Notes under the pieces: generated by a model
The model's input: only the letters and a program-made list of their open reading frames with translations
The model's database searches: none
What the model was told of the DNA's origin: nothing
Source: Acinetobacter sp. NCu2D-2
GTDB lineage: Bacteria; Pseudomonadota; Gammaproteobacteria; Pseudomonadales; Moraxellaceae
Reading direction: 5' to 3'
Assembly (NCBI RefSeq): GCF_001647675.1
Contig: NZ_CP015594.1
Location: forward strand, 1,612,001-1,676,000
Length of the DNA stretch: 64,000 nt
Made by a program: the position numbers and the translations under genes
Shown here: piece after piece, positions 1 through 8,728 of the stretch
How positions within the stretch are numbered: the first letter of the stretch is position 1
Layout of the letters: each line of letters starts with the position of its first letter

Positions 1-29
1 GGTTTTGTATTTACGACATGATGCTTCGA

Positions 30-389
30 TTAGAATCGAACTTGATCAACATCCACTTCAACACGTTTGGTTGGTTTATAATCTACATCAATCTCACCAA
101 TGATGGTCACTGGTGTTTTTGCAGAAATTGGTTTACCCATCCATAATTCATCATCAATTTCGACATTGATCACGCCAGTCGCATCACGGAATTGGTATTT
201 CTCATCACCGATTGCTTTCACCACATAGCCTTTCAGTTCAACTTTACTGTCATCCTTTAAACTTAAAGCCTGTTTTACAGTGGTCTTTTGTGCAAATGCT
301 GTTTGGTTCACAGGTTGATTCGCAACAGCCCAAGTGGTTGCCGAACTCATCGCTGCTGTGATTAATAACGTTTTCATAAATGTATTCAT
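30..389 (-). CDS. BOF (YgiW/YdeI) family periplasmic OB-fold protein
   Basis: A 119-residue protein with a typical signal peptide: positive N-terminus, then a short hydrophobic stretch ending near the AVA-NQ motif at about residue 23. The mature part has the short five-strand pattern of the bacterial OB-fold (BOF) family, with VELKGYVVKAIGDEKYQFRD followed by an I(N)VEID strand and a TPVTIIGEID strand. YgiW/YdeI relatives are periplasmic stress-tolerance proteins with no known catalytic activity; the exact ligand is unknown. Transcribed alone, away from the GspE-like ATPase upstream. Confidence 0.85.
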   Translation of the reverse strand: MNTFMKTLLITAAMSSATTWAVANQPVNQTAFAQKTTVKQALSLKDDSKVELKGYVVKAIGDEKYQFRDATGVINVEIDDELWMGKPISAKTPVTIIGEIDVDYKPTKRVEVDVDQVRF

Positions 390-467
390 GTTCTTTACCT
401 TTGACTGTATTGTTTCGATGTGAGTATTAAAACAGCCAAAGATGAATTGAATCTTAAGATTGATTTT

Positions 468-2225
468 TTAATTGAGTGGCACCACTCTAAGCACTTCTGC
501 CATCGTGGTGATCCCCTCCATCACCTTACGAGCACCTGCAATTCTTAAAGGTTCAATGCCTTCTTTTTTCGCTTGTGCTCTTAGCTGATTTAAATCGGCA
601 TTTTCACCAATTAAGTGTTTTGTATCTAAGCTGAGAGGCATAAACTCATATATCCCGACTCGACCTTTATAACCGGTGTGTCGACATTCTTCACAACCTA
701 CAGGTTCAAAGACAAATTCAGGACGGGTAATTTTGTAGTCACCGGTTAAATGTTGCCATTCTTGCTCTTCCATAAAACCTTCACGCTTGCAGTGCGGACA
801 AAGTGTACGGACCAAACGCTGAGCCAACACACCTAAAATTGTGGCGGCAGTTAAAAATGGCTGTACCCCTAAATCATGCAATCGGGTTAAACTAGACGGC
901 GCATCATTGGTATGTAAAGTCGATAAGACTAAATGTCCTGTTAAAGCAGCCTGAATCGCCATATTGGCTGTATCGTGATCGCGAATCTCCCCCACCATAA
1001 TAATGTCAGGATCTTGACGCATCAGCGCCCGAACCCCGTCAGCAAAGCCCAAGTCAATCCCTGTATTTACCTGCATTTGGTTAAAACTTGGTTCCAACAT
1101 TTCAATCGGGTCTTCAATGGTACAAACGTTGACTTCTTCGGTCGCCAATTGCTTCAAAGTTGAATATAACGTGGTGGTTTTACCTGAACCCGTTGGACCT
1201 GTAACCAAAATAATGCCATGACTATGGCTGGTTAAATTTTTCCATTCATCCAGCAAATGCCCTTCAAAACCCAATTGCTGGAAACTACGAACCAGCACTT
1301 CAGGGTCAAAAATACGCATCACCAGTTTTTCACCAAATGCTGTTGGCAATGTCGATAAACGTAATTCTGTTTCCTGACCTTTTGGTGTACGGGTTTTTAA
1401 ACGCCCATCTTGCGGCTTACGTTTTTCCGCAACATTCATACGACCTAAAATTTTGATTCGCGAAATCACCGCGGTCAGTGTGTTTGCGGGCATGTTATAA
1501 ATCGTATGTAATACCCCATCAATACGGAAGCGGATTTTTCCCGTATCTTTGCGCGGTTCCATATGAATATCACTAGCGCCTTGCTCAAAAGCAAACTGCA
1601 AGACCCAGTCGACAAGTTTTACAATATGTTGGTCATTGGCATCAGGATTTTGGGTATCACCTAATTGCAGTAGTGCTTCTACGCCTTTATTTTCGCGGTC
1701 ATAGCTGGCTGACTTTTGTGAACCGCTGACTGCACGACTCACCTGATAGTATTCCACCATATACCGCTGGAGCTGATCAGGACTAAGTAGTACTCGCTCA
1801 ATTCGTTTCGGTGCAATATTCTGCGCTAGATTCGACATCCATTCGGTGCGATAAGGCTGATCTGTTGCAATCAAGACTTGTTCTGGTGAAATTTCTACTG
1901 CAAGAATACGATTTCGCTGTGCATATTCCTGAGACATGACATTGGTGAGTGCCTGAACATCTGCCTTGAGTGGATCAATAATATAAAATGGTAGACCTGA
2001 CTTGTCAGATAACCATTGGCAGAGTCTGTTTAATGTTAAAGTAGATTGAGGATGACTTTGATCGACTAAATTGAAATGCGCAATCCATTGTAAGGGATGC
2101 CATTTTAACTGTTCACGTTGACGATGCGTGGTCTGTATCAGCATGCGATCACGTTCAGTGATTTTATTTTCTTTTAAAAGTTGGTCTAAACACCAAGTGG
2201 TGTCTATATCAAAGTCAAATTTCAT
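468..2225 (-). CDS. GspE/PilB-family secretion or pilus assembly ATPase
   Basis: A 585-residue hexameric motor ATPase of the type II secretion / type IV pilus superfamily. The Walker A motif GPTGSGKT lies at about 343-350, the Walker B region RQDPDIIMVGEIRD at about 403-416, and the Asp/His boxes between them. A zinc-binding four-cysteine module (CPHC at about 476-479 and CEEC at 511-514) is typical of GspE/PilB and absent from PilT retraction motors. The N-terminal 180 residues are a divergent MshEN-like domain. No gsp or pil genes flank it, as is common in Acinetobacter where these genes are scattered, so GspE versus a second PilB-like motor cannot be decided here. Confidence 0.9.
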   Translation of the reverse strand: MKFDFDIDTTWCLDQLLKENKITERDRMLIQTTHRQREQLKWHPLQWIAHFNLVDQSHPQSTLTLNRLCQWLSDKSGLPFYIIDPLKADVQALTNVMSQEYAQRNRILAVEISPEQVLIATDQPYRTEWMSNLAQNIAPKRIERVLLSPDQLQRYMVEYYQVSRAVSGSQKSASYDRENKGVEALLQLGDTQNPDANDQHIVKLVDWVLQFAFEQGASDIHMEPRKDTGKIRFRIDGVLHTIYNMPANTLTAVISRIKILGRMNVAEKRKPQDGRLKTRTPKGQETELRLSTLPTAFGEKLVMRIFDPEVLVRSFQQLGFEGHLLDEWKNLTSHSHGIILVTGPTGSGKTTTLYSTLKQLATEEVNVCTIEDPIEMLEPSFNQMQVNTGIDLGFADGVRALMRQDPDIIMVGEIRDHDTANMAIQAALTGHLVLSTLHTNDAPSSLTRLHDLGVQPFLTAATILGVLAQRLVRTLCPHCKREGFMEEQEWQHLTGDYKITRPEFVFEPVGCEECRHTGYKGRVGIYEFMPLSLDTKHLIGENADLNQLRAQAKKEGIEPLRIAGARKVMEGITTMAEVLRVVPLN

Positions 2226-2421
2226 TATTCTGTCCCCAAACCTAGGATAACTATAGCAGAAATTCTAGGGATGCTATATCTAGGCTCGGATCACCATCAC
2301 CCATTTCAAAAATGAAATTTGAGATGTTTTTCTAAAATTAACTTACATACTTTGTCACAATTTCTGTTCCATCTAAGACTCATTTCTTTAATCAAAAATG
2401 TGTTCATTAATTTATCTAGAT

Positions 2422-3460
2422 GGCTTTGTTGCACAAACCTATCTGTAAAGGCTTTTTCAGCGATATAATTTCCAAATGAATAAGCCTACACAGAAAATCT
2501 ACCGCACAACCAATTGGCCCGCATATAACCGAGCACTCATGAGTCGCGGAAATATTGCCATTTGGTTTGATCCTGCTACGCAATGGTATGCGCCATCAAA
2601 AGGCAAACAAGGGCGAAATCAAACCTACTCCGACGCAGCCATCCAATGCTGCTTAATGATTAAATCCTTATTCCGTCTATCTTTACGTATGGTCACTGGC
2701 TTTGTGCAAAGTCTGATTAAACTTTGCGGATTAAATTGGACCGCACCAGATTACAGTACGCTTTGTAGAAGACAAAAGCATATTGATATTGCAATCAGCT
2801 ACCAAAAAAGTAGCGATGGGCTGCATCTACTCGTAGACTCTACAGGCATGAAGTTTCTAGGTGAGGGCGAATGGAAACGCAAGAAACATGGAGCTGAATA
2901 TCGTCGCCAATGGCGTAAACTACATATTGGTATAGATGCCAAAACCCTACAAATACGCGCTATTCAGCTCACAACCAATAATGTCAGTGATTCACAGGTG
3001 CTTGGTGATTTACTTAATCAGATTCCACAAGATGAGCAGATTGACTCTGTTTATACCGATGGAGCTTATGACACCAAGCAATGCCGTCAGGTTATTGCAG
3101 ATCGGCAAGCACATGCGGTGATTCCACCTAGAAAAAATGCGAAACCATGGAAAGATACAAAAAGTAGCTCGCTAGAGCGAAATGAATTACTTCGAACAGT
3201 TAAACGTTTAGGCAGGACATTATGGAAAAAATGGTCAGGCTATCATCGCCGCAGTTTGGTGGAAACCAAGATGCATTGCATCAAATTATTAGGCGATAAA
3301 TTAATGGCAAGAAGCTTTCCTAGTCAGGTGAATGAAATTCATGCACGTGTAGCAGTCCTCAACAGATTTACGGAATTAGGTCGACCACTTACCCAAGTTA
3401 CGCCTTAAATTTGGCTCAATTAGGGGCGCTTTGCATTTCAAATCTTTGTGCAACAAAGCG
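2422..3460 (+). mobile_element. IS5-family (IS903 group, IS17-like) insertion sequence
   Basis: The left end GGCTTTGTTGCACAAA (2422-2437) is matched by its complement TTTGTGCAACAAAGC at 3445-3459, with the last base mismatched (G for C at 3460). One transposase gene fills the element. Total length near 1039 bp fits the IS903 group. No 9-bp target duplication is visible: the left flank is TATCTAGAT and the right flank runs into the tail of a different (IS3-type) transposase. That pattern suggests insertion into an older IS followed by a deletion. Confidence 0.9.
2476..3408 (+). CDS. IS5-family transposase
   Basis: A 310-residue DDE transposase. The N-terminal DUF4372-like segment (RTTNWPAYNRALMSRGNI) and the catalytic core LLVDSTGMKFLGEGEW, then VYTDGAYDTKQCR, then YHRRSLVETKMHCIKLLGDKL supply the D, D and E residues, the last in the Y-(2)-R-(3)-E-(6)-K signature. 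Full length with no frameshift, so possibly active. It starts 54 bp inside the left inverted repeat. Confidence 0.95.
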   Translation: MNKPTQKIYRTTNWPAYNRALMSRGNIAIWFDPATQWYAPSKGKQGRNQTYSDAAIQCCLMIKSLFRLSLRMVTGFVQSLIKLCGLNWTAPDYSTLCRRQKHIDIAISYQKSSDGLHLLVDSTGMKFLGEGEWKRKKHGAEYRRQWRKLHIGIDAKTLQIRAIQLTTNNVSDSQVLGDLLNQIPQDEQIDSVYTDGAYDTKQCRQVIADRQAHAVIPPRKNAKPWKDTKSSSLERNELLRTVKRLGRTLWKKWSGYHRRSLVETKMHCIKLLGDKLMARSFPSQVNEIHARVAVLNRFTELGRPLTQVTP

Positions 3461-3564
3461 CTTTGGATGAAGTACAAGATTATGCAACAAACTGGTTGTG
3501 GCATTACAACCATGAAAGACCACATCAAGCTAACAAAGGAAAGCCACCTCTAATGGCTGCTTAA
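3461..3564 (+). pseudogene. 3' remnant of an IS3-family transposase OrfB
   Basis: Reading from 3463 to the TAA at 3562-3564 gives the typical OrfB tail LDEVQDYATNWLWHYNHERP followed by HQANKGKPPLMAA. The rest of the transposase and the left end of that IS are missing, because the IS5-family element abuts it directly at 3460. The remaining right end of the IS probably runs to about 3590-3603, but its inverted repeat cannot be confirmed without the partner end. Confidence 0.8.
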
Positions 3565-3589
3565 CCTCTACTTTTAACTTCGGTTATTT

Positions 3590-3736
3590 ATGGGAGGATT
3601 ACCATTCTTCTACGCAGAATACTATCGTAAAGGTGAAAACTATAATTGGTCAGAATTAAATCCTGACTTAGATGATGAATGTAGTCATTTTAATGCTGTT
3701 GCTGCTGAAGCGATTGATAAAATCATAAGTAAGTAA
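3590..3736 (+). pseudogene. 3' remnant of an unidentified gene beyond the IS scar
   Basis: An open frame ending at TAA 3734-3736 encodes FFYAEYYRKGENYNWSELN and then PDLDDECSHFNAVAAEAIDK, with normal host codon use. An ATG at 3590 opens the frame, but it lies in or next to the decayed IS3 end, so this is probably the last 44 or so codons of a host gene whose 5' part was lost. The family is not recognised. No terminator-type hairpin separates it from trmO, which converges on it. Confidence 0.5.
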
Positions 3737-3755
3737 TTATTAAATGATCGGAAAG

Positions 3756-4463
3756 TTAATCCAACTTTCCGATCAAAATATTACATTTTCTACTAACAAA
3801 CTTCACATCAACATCCGCAAATTTCATTCCGTATACTCGATCTTCATCATCTTGGTACGCTGGACGTGGATCTAAAGATAAAACCTGTTCAAGCTCATCA
3901 ATGATCTGTGCCGATAACTTACCGTTTTTAATCAGCATATCTCTCTGGATTACAGCGTCTTCTGACCAAATCACTTGTTTTCGCTCAGGCTCCTCTTGAG
4001 CATAACCACTTTGAGCATCAACAACTGCATCTGAATATTGAATATAAGGTTTTATATCTACAATGGGTGTTCCATCGAGTAAATCACTGCCTGTGACATA
4101 AACACGAACCGATTTACCGATTTTTTCGACACGATTTAATTTTACTACTGATAAACCAATCGGTGCTGGTCGATACATACTGCGTGTGGCAAATACACCA
4201 ATTCTTTTATTACCACCTAAACGCGGTGGGCGTACTTGTGGACGAAACTGCGTTTTTTCTTGATGTTTATTATCGTGGAATTGCCAAACTAACCAAAGAT
4301 GACTAAATGCCTCGATCCCCTCAAATGCCAGTAAATCATTATAGGGTGGCTGCATTTCAATATAACTTTCGACATTAACCAAATTGGGCTGACGAGGAAT
4401 ACCAAACTTTTCTTTGTAGGGAGATTTCATTATACCAATAATGGGTAAAGTCAGTTCGGTCAT
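3756..4463 (-). CDS. trmO: tRNA (N6-threonylcarbamoyladenosine(37)-N6)-methyltransferase TrmO
   Basis: A TsaA/YaeB-family protein of 235 residues that uses S-adenosylmethionine to methylate t6A37 in threonine tRNAs, forming m6t6A. Visible hallmarks are the N-terminal IGIMKSPYKEKFGIPRQP, then LEAFEGIEAFSHLWLVWQFH, RPPRLGGNKRIGVFATRS and YRPAPIGLSVVKL. I take ATG 4463 as the start because upstream codons would need a TTG start without a ribosome site and are not conserved in the family. Encoded alone, converging on the gene remnant at 3.6 kb. Confidence 0.93.
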   Translation of the reverse strand: MTELTLPIIGIMKSPYKEKFGIPRQPNLVNVESYIEMQPPYNDLLAFEGIEAFSHLWLVWQFHDNKHQEKTQFRPQVRPPRLGGNKRIGVFATRSMYRPAPIGLSVVKLNRVEKIGKSVRVYVTGSDLLDGTPIVDIKPYIQYSDAVVDAQSGYAQEEPERKQVIWSEDAVIQRDMLIKNGKLSAQIIDELEQVLSLDPRPAYQDDEDRVYGMKFADVDVKFVSRKCNILIGKLD

Positions 4464-4568
4464 AATCACTTTTTTTGATAAGCTCAATTAAATATATTCA
4501 GTTTATCGAGAATGATTTTAGATTAGAATAGCAAGCTGTTCTAATTTGATAATTTATTGAGACCTTTA

Positions 4569-5348
4569 ATGGCTGCGTTTAACGTCGAAAAGATTACTCA
4601 CGTCCACCACTGGAATGACACATTATTCTCTTTTAAAACGACTCGTGACACTGCATTACGTTTTAAAAACGGTCAGTTTGTGATGATCGGCTTAGAAGTC
4701 AACGGCAAGCCTTTAATGCGTGCTTATTCAATCGCAAGTGCAAACTACGAAGAAGAACTTGAATTCTTCTCAATTAAAGTGCCAGATGGCCCTTTAACTT
4801 CAATTTTACAAAAAGTTAAAGTTGGCGACGAAATTTTAGTTTCTAAGAAACCGACAGGTACTTTAGTACTTGATGACTTAAATCCAGGTAAAAACTTATA
4901 CCTACTTTCTTCAGGTACAGGTCTTGCACCATTCCTTTCAGTGATTCGTGATCCTGAAACTTACGAACGTTTTGAAAAAATTATCGTGGTTCACGGTACA
5001 CGTTATGTTTCAGAATTGGCATACCAAGATCTCATCTTAAATGAAATTCCAAATCACGAATTCTTTGGTGAATTGGGTGCGAAAGACAAATTGGTTTACT
5101 ACCCTACAGTGACTCGTGAAGATTTCCATACGCAAGGTCGTGTGACGACTGCCATTGAAACTGGTGCTTTATTCGAGAAAATCGGTTTACCACGTTTCAA
5201 CCCTGAAACTGACCGTGCAATGCTATGTGGTTCTCCTGCATTCCTTGATGATGTGGCAGCGCTTCTTGACCAACACGGTCTTAAAGAATCTCCACGTATG
5301 GGAGTACTTGGCGACTACGTAATTGAACGTGCTTTCGTAGAAAAATAA
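4569..5348 (+). CDS. fpr: Ferredoxin--NADP(+) reductase
   Basis: A 259-residue FAD enzyme that moves electrons between NADPH and ferredoxin or flavodoxin, supporting redox balance and Fe-S repair. The FAD-binding RAYSIAS motif lies near residues 50-56. The NADP-binding LLSSGTGLAPFLSVIRD lies near 110-126. The C-terminal YVIERAFVEK ending is characteristic of the Azotobacter/Pseudomonas FPR subclass. ATG 4569 is preferred over an upstream TTG because GAG lies 7 nt before it. Followed by a strong terminator. Confidence 0.95.
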   Translation: MAAFNVEKITHVHHWNDTLFSFKTTRDTALRFKNGQFVMIGLEVNGKPLMRAYSIASANYEEELEFFSIKVPDGPLTSILQKVKVGDEILVSKKPTGTLVLDDLNPGKNLYLLSSGTGLAPFLSVIRDPETYERFEKIIVVHGTRYVSELAYQDLILNEIPNHEFFGELGAKDKLVYYPTVTREDFHTQGRVTTAIETGALFEKIGLPRFNPETDRAMLCGSPAFLDDVAALLDQHGLKESPRMGVLGDYVIERAFVEK

Positions 5349-5372
5349 TCTGAAAAATTACTTTTGTAGCCT

Positions 5373-5402
5373 AAAACGCATGCCTTGAGCATGCGTTTTT
5401 TA
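5373..5402 (+). terminator. Rho-independent terminator of fpr
   Basis: Perfect 11-bp stem AAAACGCATGC / GCATGCGTTTT around a CTTGA loop, followed by T residues. Confidence 0.9.
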
Positions 5403-5719
5403 TAGATATTTAGTCTTAGTCTAATCAAATAAGTCAGAATATTTAAAATTAAAATTATTATTCATTATTAGGTACTTATACACAAAACTCAAATGTTAAT
5501 AATTTAAGATAAATAATAAGTATTAATTTTAAAAATATAAGTTTCAGCCCAACCAAGGTCGAAAATGTTAGAATATATCACTGTAATTTATTTCTCCTGA
5601 GGATTTATCCTCGATAAAGACTTAGTTACATAAACCTTGAAAACATTAATTCGATCTATTTAGATCCCATTCTTCCGCTTCACCGTTTATGCAACCAGGC
5701 CATTTTCTATAGGCAAGGT
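5403..5719 (+). promoter_or_regulatory. AT-rich intergenic leader of gcd
   Basis: About 315 bp with no credible gene. It holds a short perfect inverted repeat GAGGAT-TT-ATCCTC at 5599-5612, about 110 bp before the gcd start. This could be an operator or the base of a leader hairpin. No confident -35/-10 pair was assigned. Confidence 0.35.
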
Positions 5720-8134
5720 ATGAGCACTGAACAACCCACCTCTATCGAGCGTACAGGGTCTAAAGTTTATCGACTGATTGTGGTCGTTCTAACTTTAGCT
5801 ATTGCGCTGTACTTGATCATTCAAGGTGCTAAATTATTAAGCCTTGGTGGTACAAGTTATTATCTTTTAGCAGGGATTGCCTATGCTGCAATCGCTGTTC
5901 TCTATGCAATGAAAAAAGCCGCAGGTTTTTGGCTTTCCATTGTGACATTTGTTGCGACCGTCATTTGGGCTGTTATTGAGGTTCAAGGCTTGAGCTTCTG
6001 GCAATATATCCCACGTTTGGTTGTACCGACCATTTTATTTGTCCTTAGTCTTTGGGCAAGTAAAAGCTTAACTGCATTGGATGCAGCAAAAGTTAAAATC
6101 GGTAACCGTATTGGCTTTGCTGGATTTGCAGGCTGTGTTGCTGCACTTATTGCGGCATTCTTCCCACATGGCACAATCTTAAATCCAATTGATATTGTGC
6201 AAGATCCTGAACTTGCAAAACCAAATGCTGAAAACCCAGGCGATTGGGAATATTTCGGTCGTAATGGTAACGGTACGCGTTTTGCACCATATACCGACAT
6301 TACCCCTGAAAATGTCAAAGATCTCAAAGTTGCTTGGACTTACCATACAGGTCGTGATACTTCTGCTGGTGTCGATGAAAATACCCCAATTCAAATTGGC
6401 AGCACATTGTACTCATGTACACCAACCAACATTATTTCAGCGATTGATGGTGATACAGGTCGTGCCCTTTGGAAATATGATCCAAAAGCGAAAACTGCAG
6501 AACATATTACCTGCCGTGGTGTCGGTTATTATGATGCCACTAAAGATAAATCTTTAACTGCAGCAGACCTTCAAGCACCGGGCATTAAAGCATGTCCACA
6601 ACGTATTTTAACCTCTACGGTTGATGGTCGTTTAATTGCGTTAAATGCCAAAACCGGTGCTTTATGTCCTGAGTTCGGTGTTAATGGTCAAGTCGATGTT
6701 CTACATGACATGGGCCCGACTGAACAAAGTAAACGTTACCATCCAACATCTACCCCACTGATTGCCGGTCATGTTGCCGTATTAGGCGGTTGGGTACGTG
6801 ATATTGTGCATGGCGAACCTTCAGGTGTTGTCCGTGCCTATGACGTTCGTACGGGTAAATTGGCTTGGGCGTGGGATGTTGGTAATCCTGAACTTGTAGG
6901 TGAACCTAAAGATGGCAAAGGCTTTACTTTAGAAACACCAAACATGTGGACTATCCCAACCTATGACAAAGACCTGAATTTGGTTTACTTGCCTACAGGT
7001 AATGGTCCTCCTGACTACTGGGGCGGTGACCGTAACGCAGCCAAAGAAAAATTTGGTTCAGCCGTTGTGGCTGTCAATGCCTCAACAGGTAAAACAGTCT
7101 GGACGTATCAAACAGTTCACCATGATGTTTGGGATTACGACTTACCGTCACAACCTGTACTTTATGACATGACCGATGATCATGGTAAAAAAGTGCCTGC
7201 GTTGATCCAAACGACCAAAATGGGTCAAATCTTTGTCCTTGACCGTCGTACGGGTAAACCTATTACCAAAGTTGAAGAACGTCCTGTCGACACTAATGGT
7301 GCTGAAGGTGAAAAACTTTCTCCAACTCAACCATTCTCTGTGGGTATGCCACAAATTGGTAATGAAACGCTCACTGAACAAGATATGTGGGGGATCTCAA
7401 CCTTTGACCAATTGGCATGTCGTATTGACTTTAAAGACTCTGTCTATAATGGTCTTTACACTGCACCAGGTGAAAAACCATATATCGAATGGCCTAGCCT
7501 ACTCGGTGGTTTCAACTGGGGTGGTATCTCGATTGATGAATCAACTGGCATGATGTATGTTAACGATATGCGTATGCCACTGCGTATGTCATTGGTGCGT
7601 AAAGAAGATATGCACAAATATCATATTTCCACTGATGAAGTGCCTGGATTTATGGGTACAGTACGTCCTCAATTGGCAGGTCCATATGCCGGTGTAAAAA
7701 TCGACATCATGCAATCTAAATTGGGTGTACCTTGTAACAAACCACCATTTGGTACGATGACTGCCATCGACTTGAAATCTAAAAAAGTCGTTTGGGAAGT
7801 ACCAATGGGTACCGCTAAAGAATTAGGTCCATTAGGTGTCAAAACCCATATGCCAATTCCTTTAGGTATGCCAACACTCGGTGGCCCTACTTCAACAGCC
7901 TCTGGTCTGGTGTTCTTCGCAGGTACTCAAGATTACTACCTACGTGCACTTGATTCAAAAACGGGTAAAGAAGTGTGGAAAGCAGAGCTTCCTGTTGCTG
8001 CTGTTGCTGCACCATTGATTTATAAATCTCCAAAAACCGGCAAACAATATGTTGTGATTTCTGCAGGTGGTGCAAGCCATTCTAAAGATGTTGGCGACTA
8101 TATCATTGCCTTTGCTTTACCTGATCAAAAATAA
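5720..8134 (+). CDS. gcd: Membrane-bound PQQ-dependent glucose dehydrogenase
   Basis: An 804-residue quinoprotein that oxidises aldoses such as glucose to lactones in the periplasm and passes electrons to ubiquinone. Residues ~18-150 form about five membrane segments. The rest is an eight-bladed PQQ beta-propeller with repeated W-docking motifs such as GKLAWAWDV and GKEVWKAEL. The conserved HHDVWDYDLPSQP and TTKMGQIFVLDRRTGKP segments carry the catalytic Asp and the PQQ-contacting Lys of the family. The length matches the classical 796-801 residues. No PQQ biosynthesis genes are in the window, so the cofactor is made elsewhere. Confidence 0.97.
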   Translation: MSTEQPTSIERTGSKVYRLIVVVLTLAIALYLIIQGAKLLSLGGTSYYLLAGIAYAAIAVLYAMKKAAGFWLSIVTFVATVIWAVIEVQGLSFWQYIPRLVVPTILFVLSLWASKSLTALDAAKVKIGNRIGFAGFAGCVAALIAAFFPHGTILNPIDIVQDPELAKPNAENPGDWEYFGRNGNGTRFAPYTDITPENVKDLKVAWTYHTGRDTSAGVDENTPIQIGSTLYSCTPTNIISAIDGDTGRALWKYDPKAKTAEHITCRGVGYYDATKDKSLTAADLQAPGIKACPQRILTSTVDGRLIALNAKTGALCPEFGVNGQVDVLHDMGPTEQSKRYHPTSTPLIAGHVAVLGGWVRDIVHGEPSGVVRAYDVRTGKLAWAWDVGNPELVGEPKDGKGFTLETPNMWTIPTYDKDLNLVYLPTGNGPPDYWGGDRNAAKEKFGSAVVAVNASTGKTVWTYQTVHHDVWDYDLPSQPVLYDMTDDHGKKVPALIQTTKMGQIFVLDRRTGKPITKVEERPVDTNGAEGEKLSPTQPFSVGMPQIGNETLTEQDMWGISTFDQLACRIDFKDSVYNGLYTAPGEKPYIEWPSLLGGFNWGGISIDESTGMMYVNDMRMPLRMSLVRKEDMHKYHISTDEVPGFMGTVRPQLAGPYAGVKIDIMQSKLGVPCNKPPFGTMTAIDLKSKKVVWEVPMGTAKELGPLGVKTHMPIPLGMPTLGGPTSTASGLVFFAGTQDYYLRALDSKTGKEVWKAELPVAAVAAPLIYKSPKTGKQYVVISAGGASHSKDVGDYIIAFALPDQK

Positions 8135-8151
8135 TTTTTTGATGGTAAAAC

Positions 8152-8182
8152 AAAAAACCGAAGCCTAGGCTTCGGTTTTTTT
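8152..8182 (+). terminator. Rho-independent terminator of gcd
   Basis: Stem AAAAAACCGAAGCC / GGCTTCGGTTTTTT with a minimal loop and eight T residues. Confidence 0.92.
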
Positions 8183-8728
8183 TCATTTCATCGCAGATAG
8201 CTCTATCAATCTTTCCCCTTATGTCCCAAATTTCAGAGCTGAGAAAAACTAATTCAGTCTAATTTTCATGCAAACAATCAGCATTCGTAAAAGGATTAAT
8301 AGCATGTTTAAAAAGTGCTTTTTATTCAATATTTTTAGACTTTAGAACTGTGTTTAATGCATTTTAAACCTTAATTATCCTCATACAAAATCCAACATAA
8401 TGATATGCGAATATTAATAGAAAAATTGCCCTACACTTACATTAAATTATCAATAAAATAAAAGACTTAAAATTATTAAATGAATTAAGTTAAAAAATTC
8501 TAGCATGCTAATTTATATTCCCTAAGCTCTCTCATCATCCCTTTAAAAATTTACGTGAGATATCAATTCAACGTTAAAACTTTGAATTAAGTTCACGCAT
8601 CATCTTCAATATTAAATTGTTTAAATATTCAACAAAATCTTGTATTTCCGAGTATTTTACTTGGTTGAATCCTATTTTTAGATGCATAAAATAAAAGCCA
8701 TACTTTTTTTATGTCTTTCGATTTTATC
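8183..8728 (+). other. 546-bp AT-rich intergenic region before trhP
   Basis: No open frame with a plausible start and no conserved RNA fold was recognised. A weak imperfect inverted repeat (ATTCAAC ... GTTGAAT, 8627-8675) lies before trhP. The trhP promoter should be here, but I cannot place it with confidence. Confidence 0.3.

Noticed and set aside
30-389. BOF protein as a nitrite reductase subunit
   Set aside because: The fold and exported N-terminus fit the YgiW/YdeI family, and there is no Rieske-type motif.
2413-3468. A 9-bp target duplication around the IS5-family element
   Set aside because: The flanks TATCTAGAT and CTTTGGATG share only a few bases, so no duplication can be claimed.
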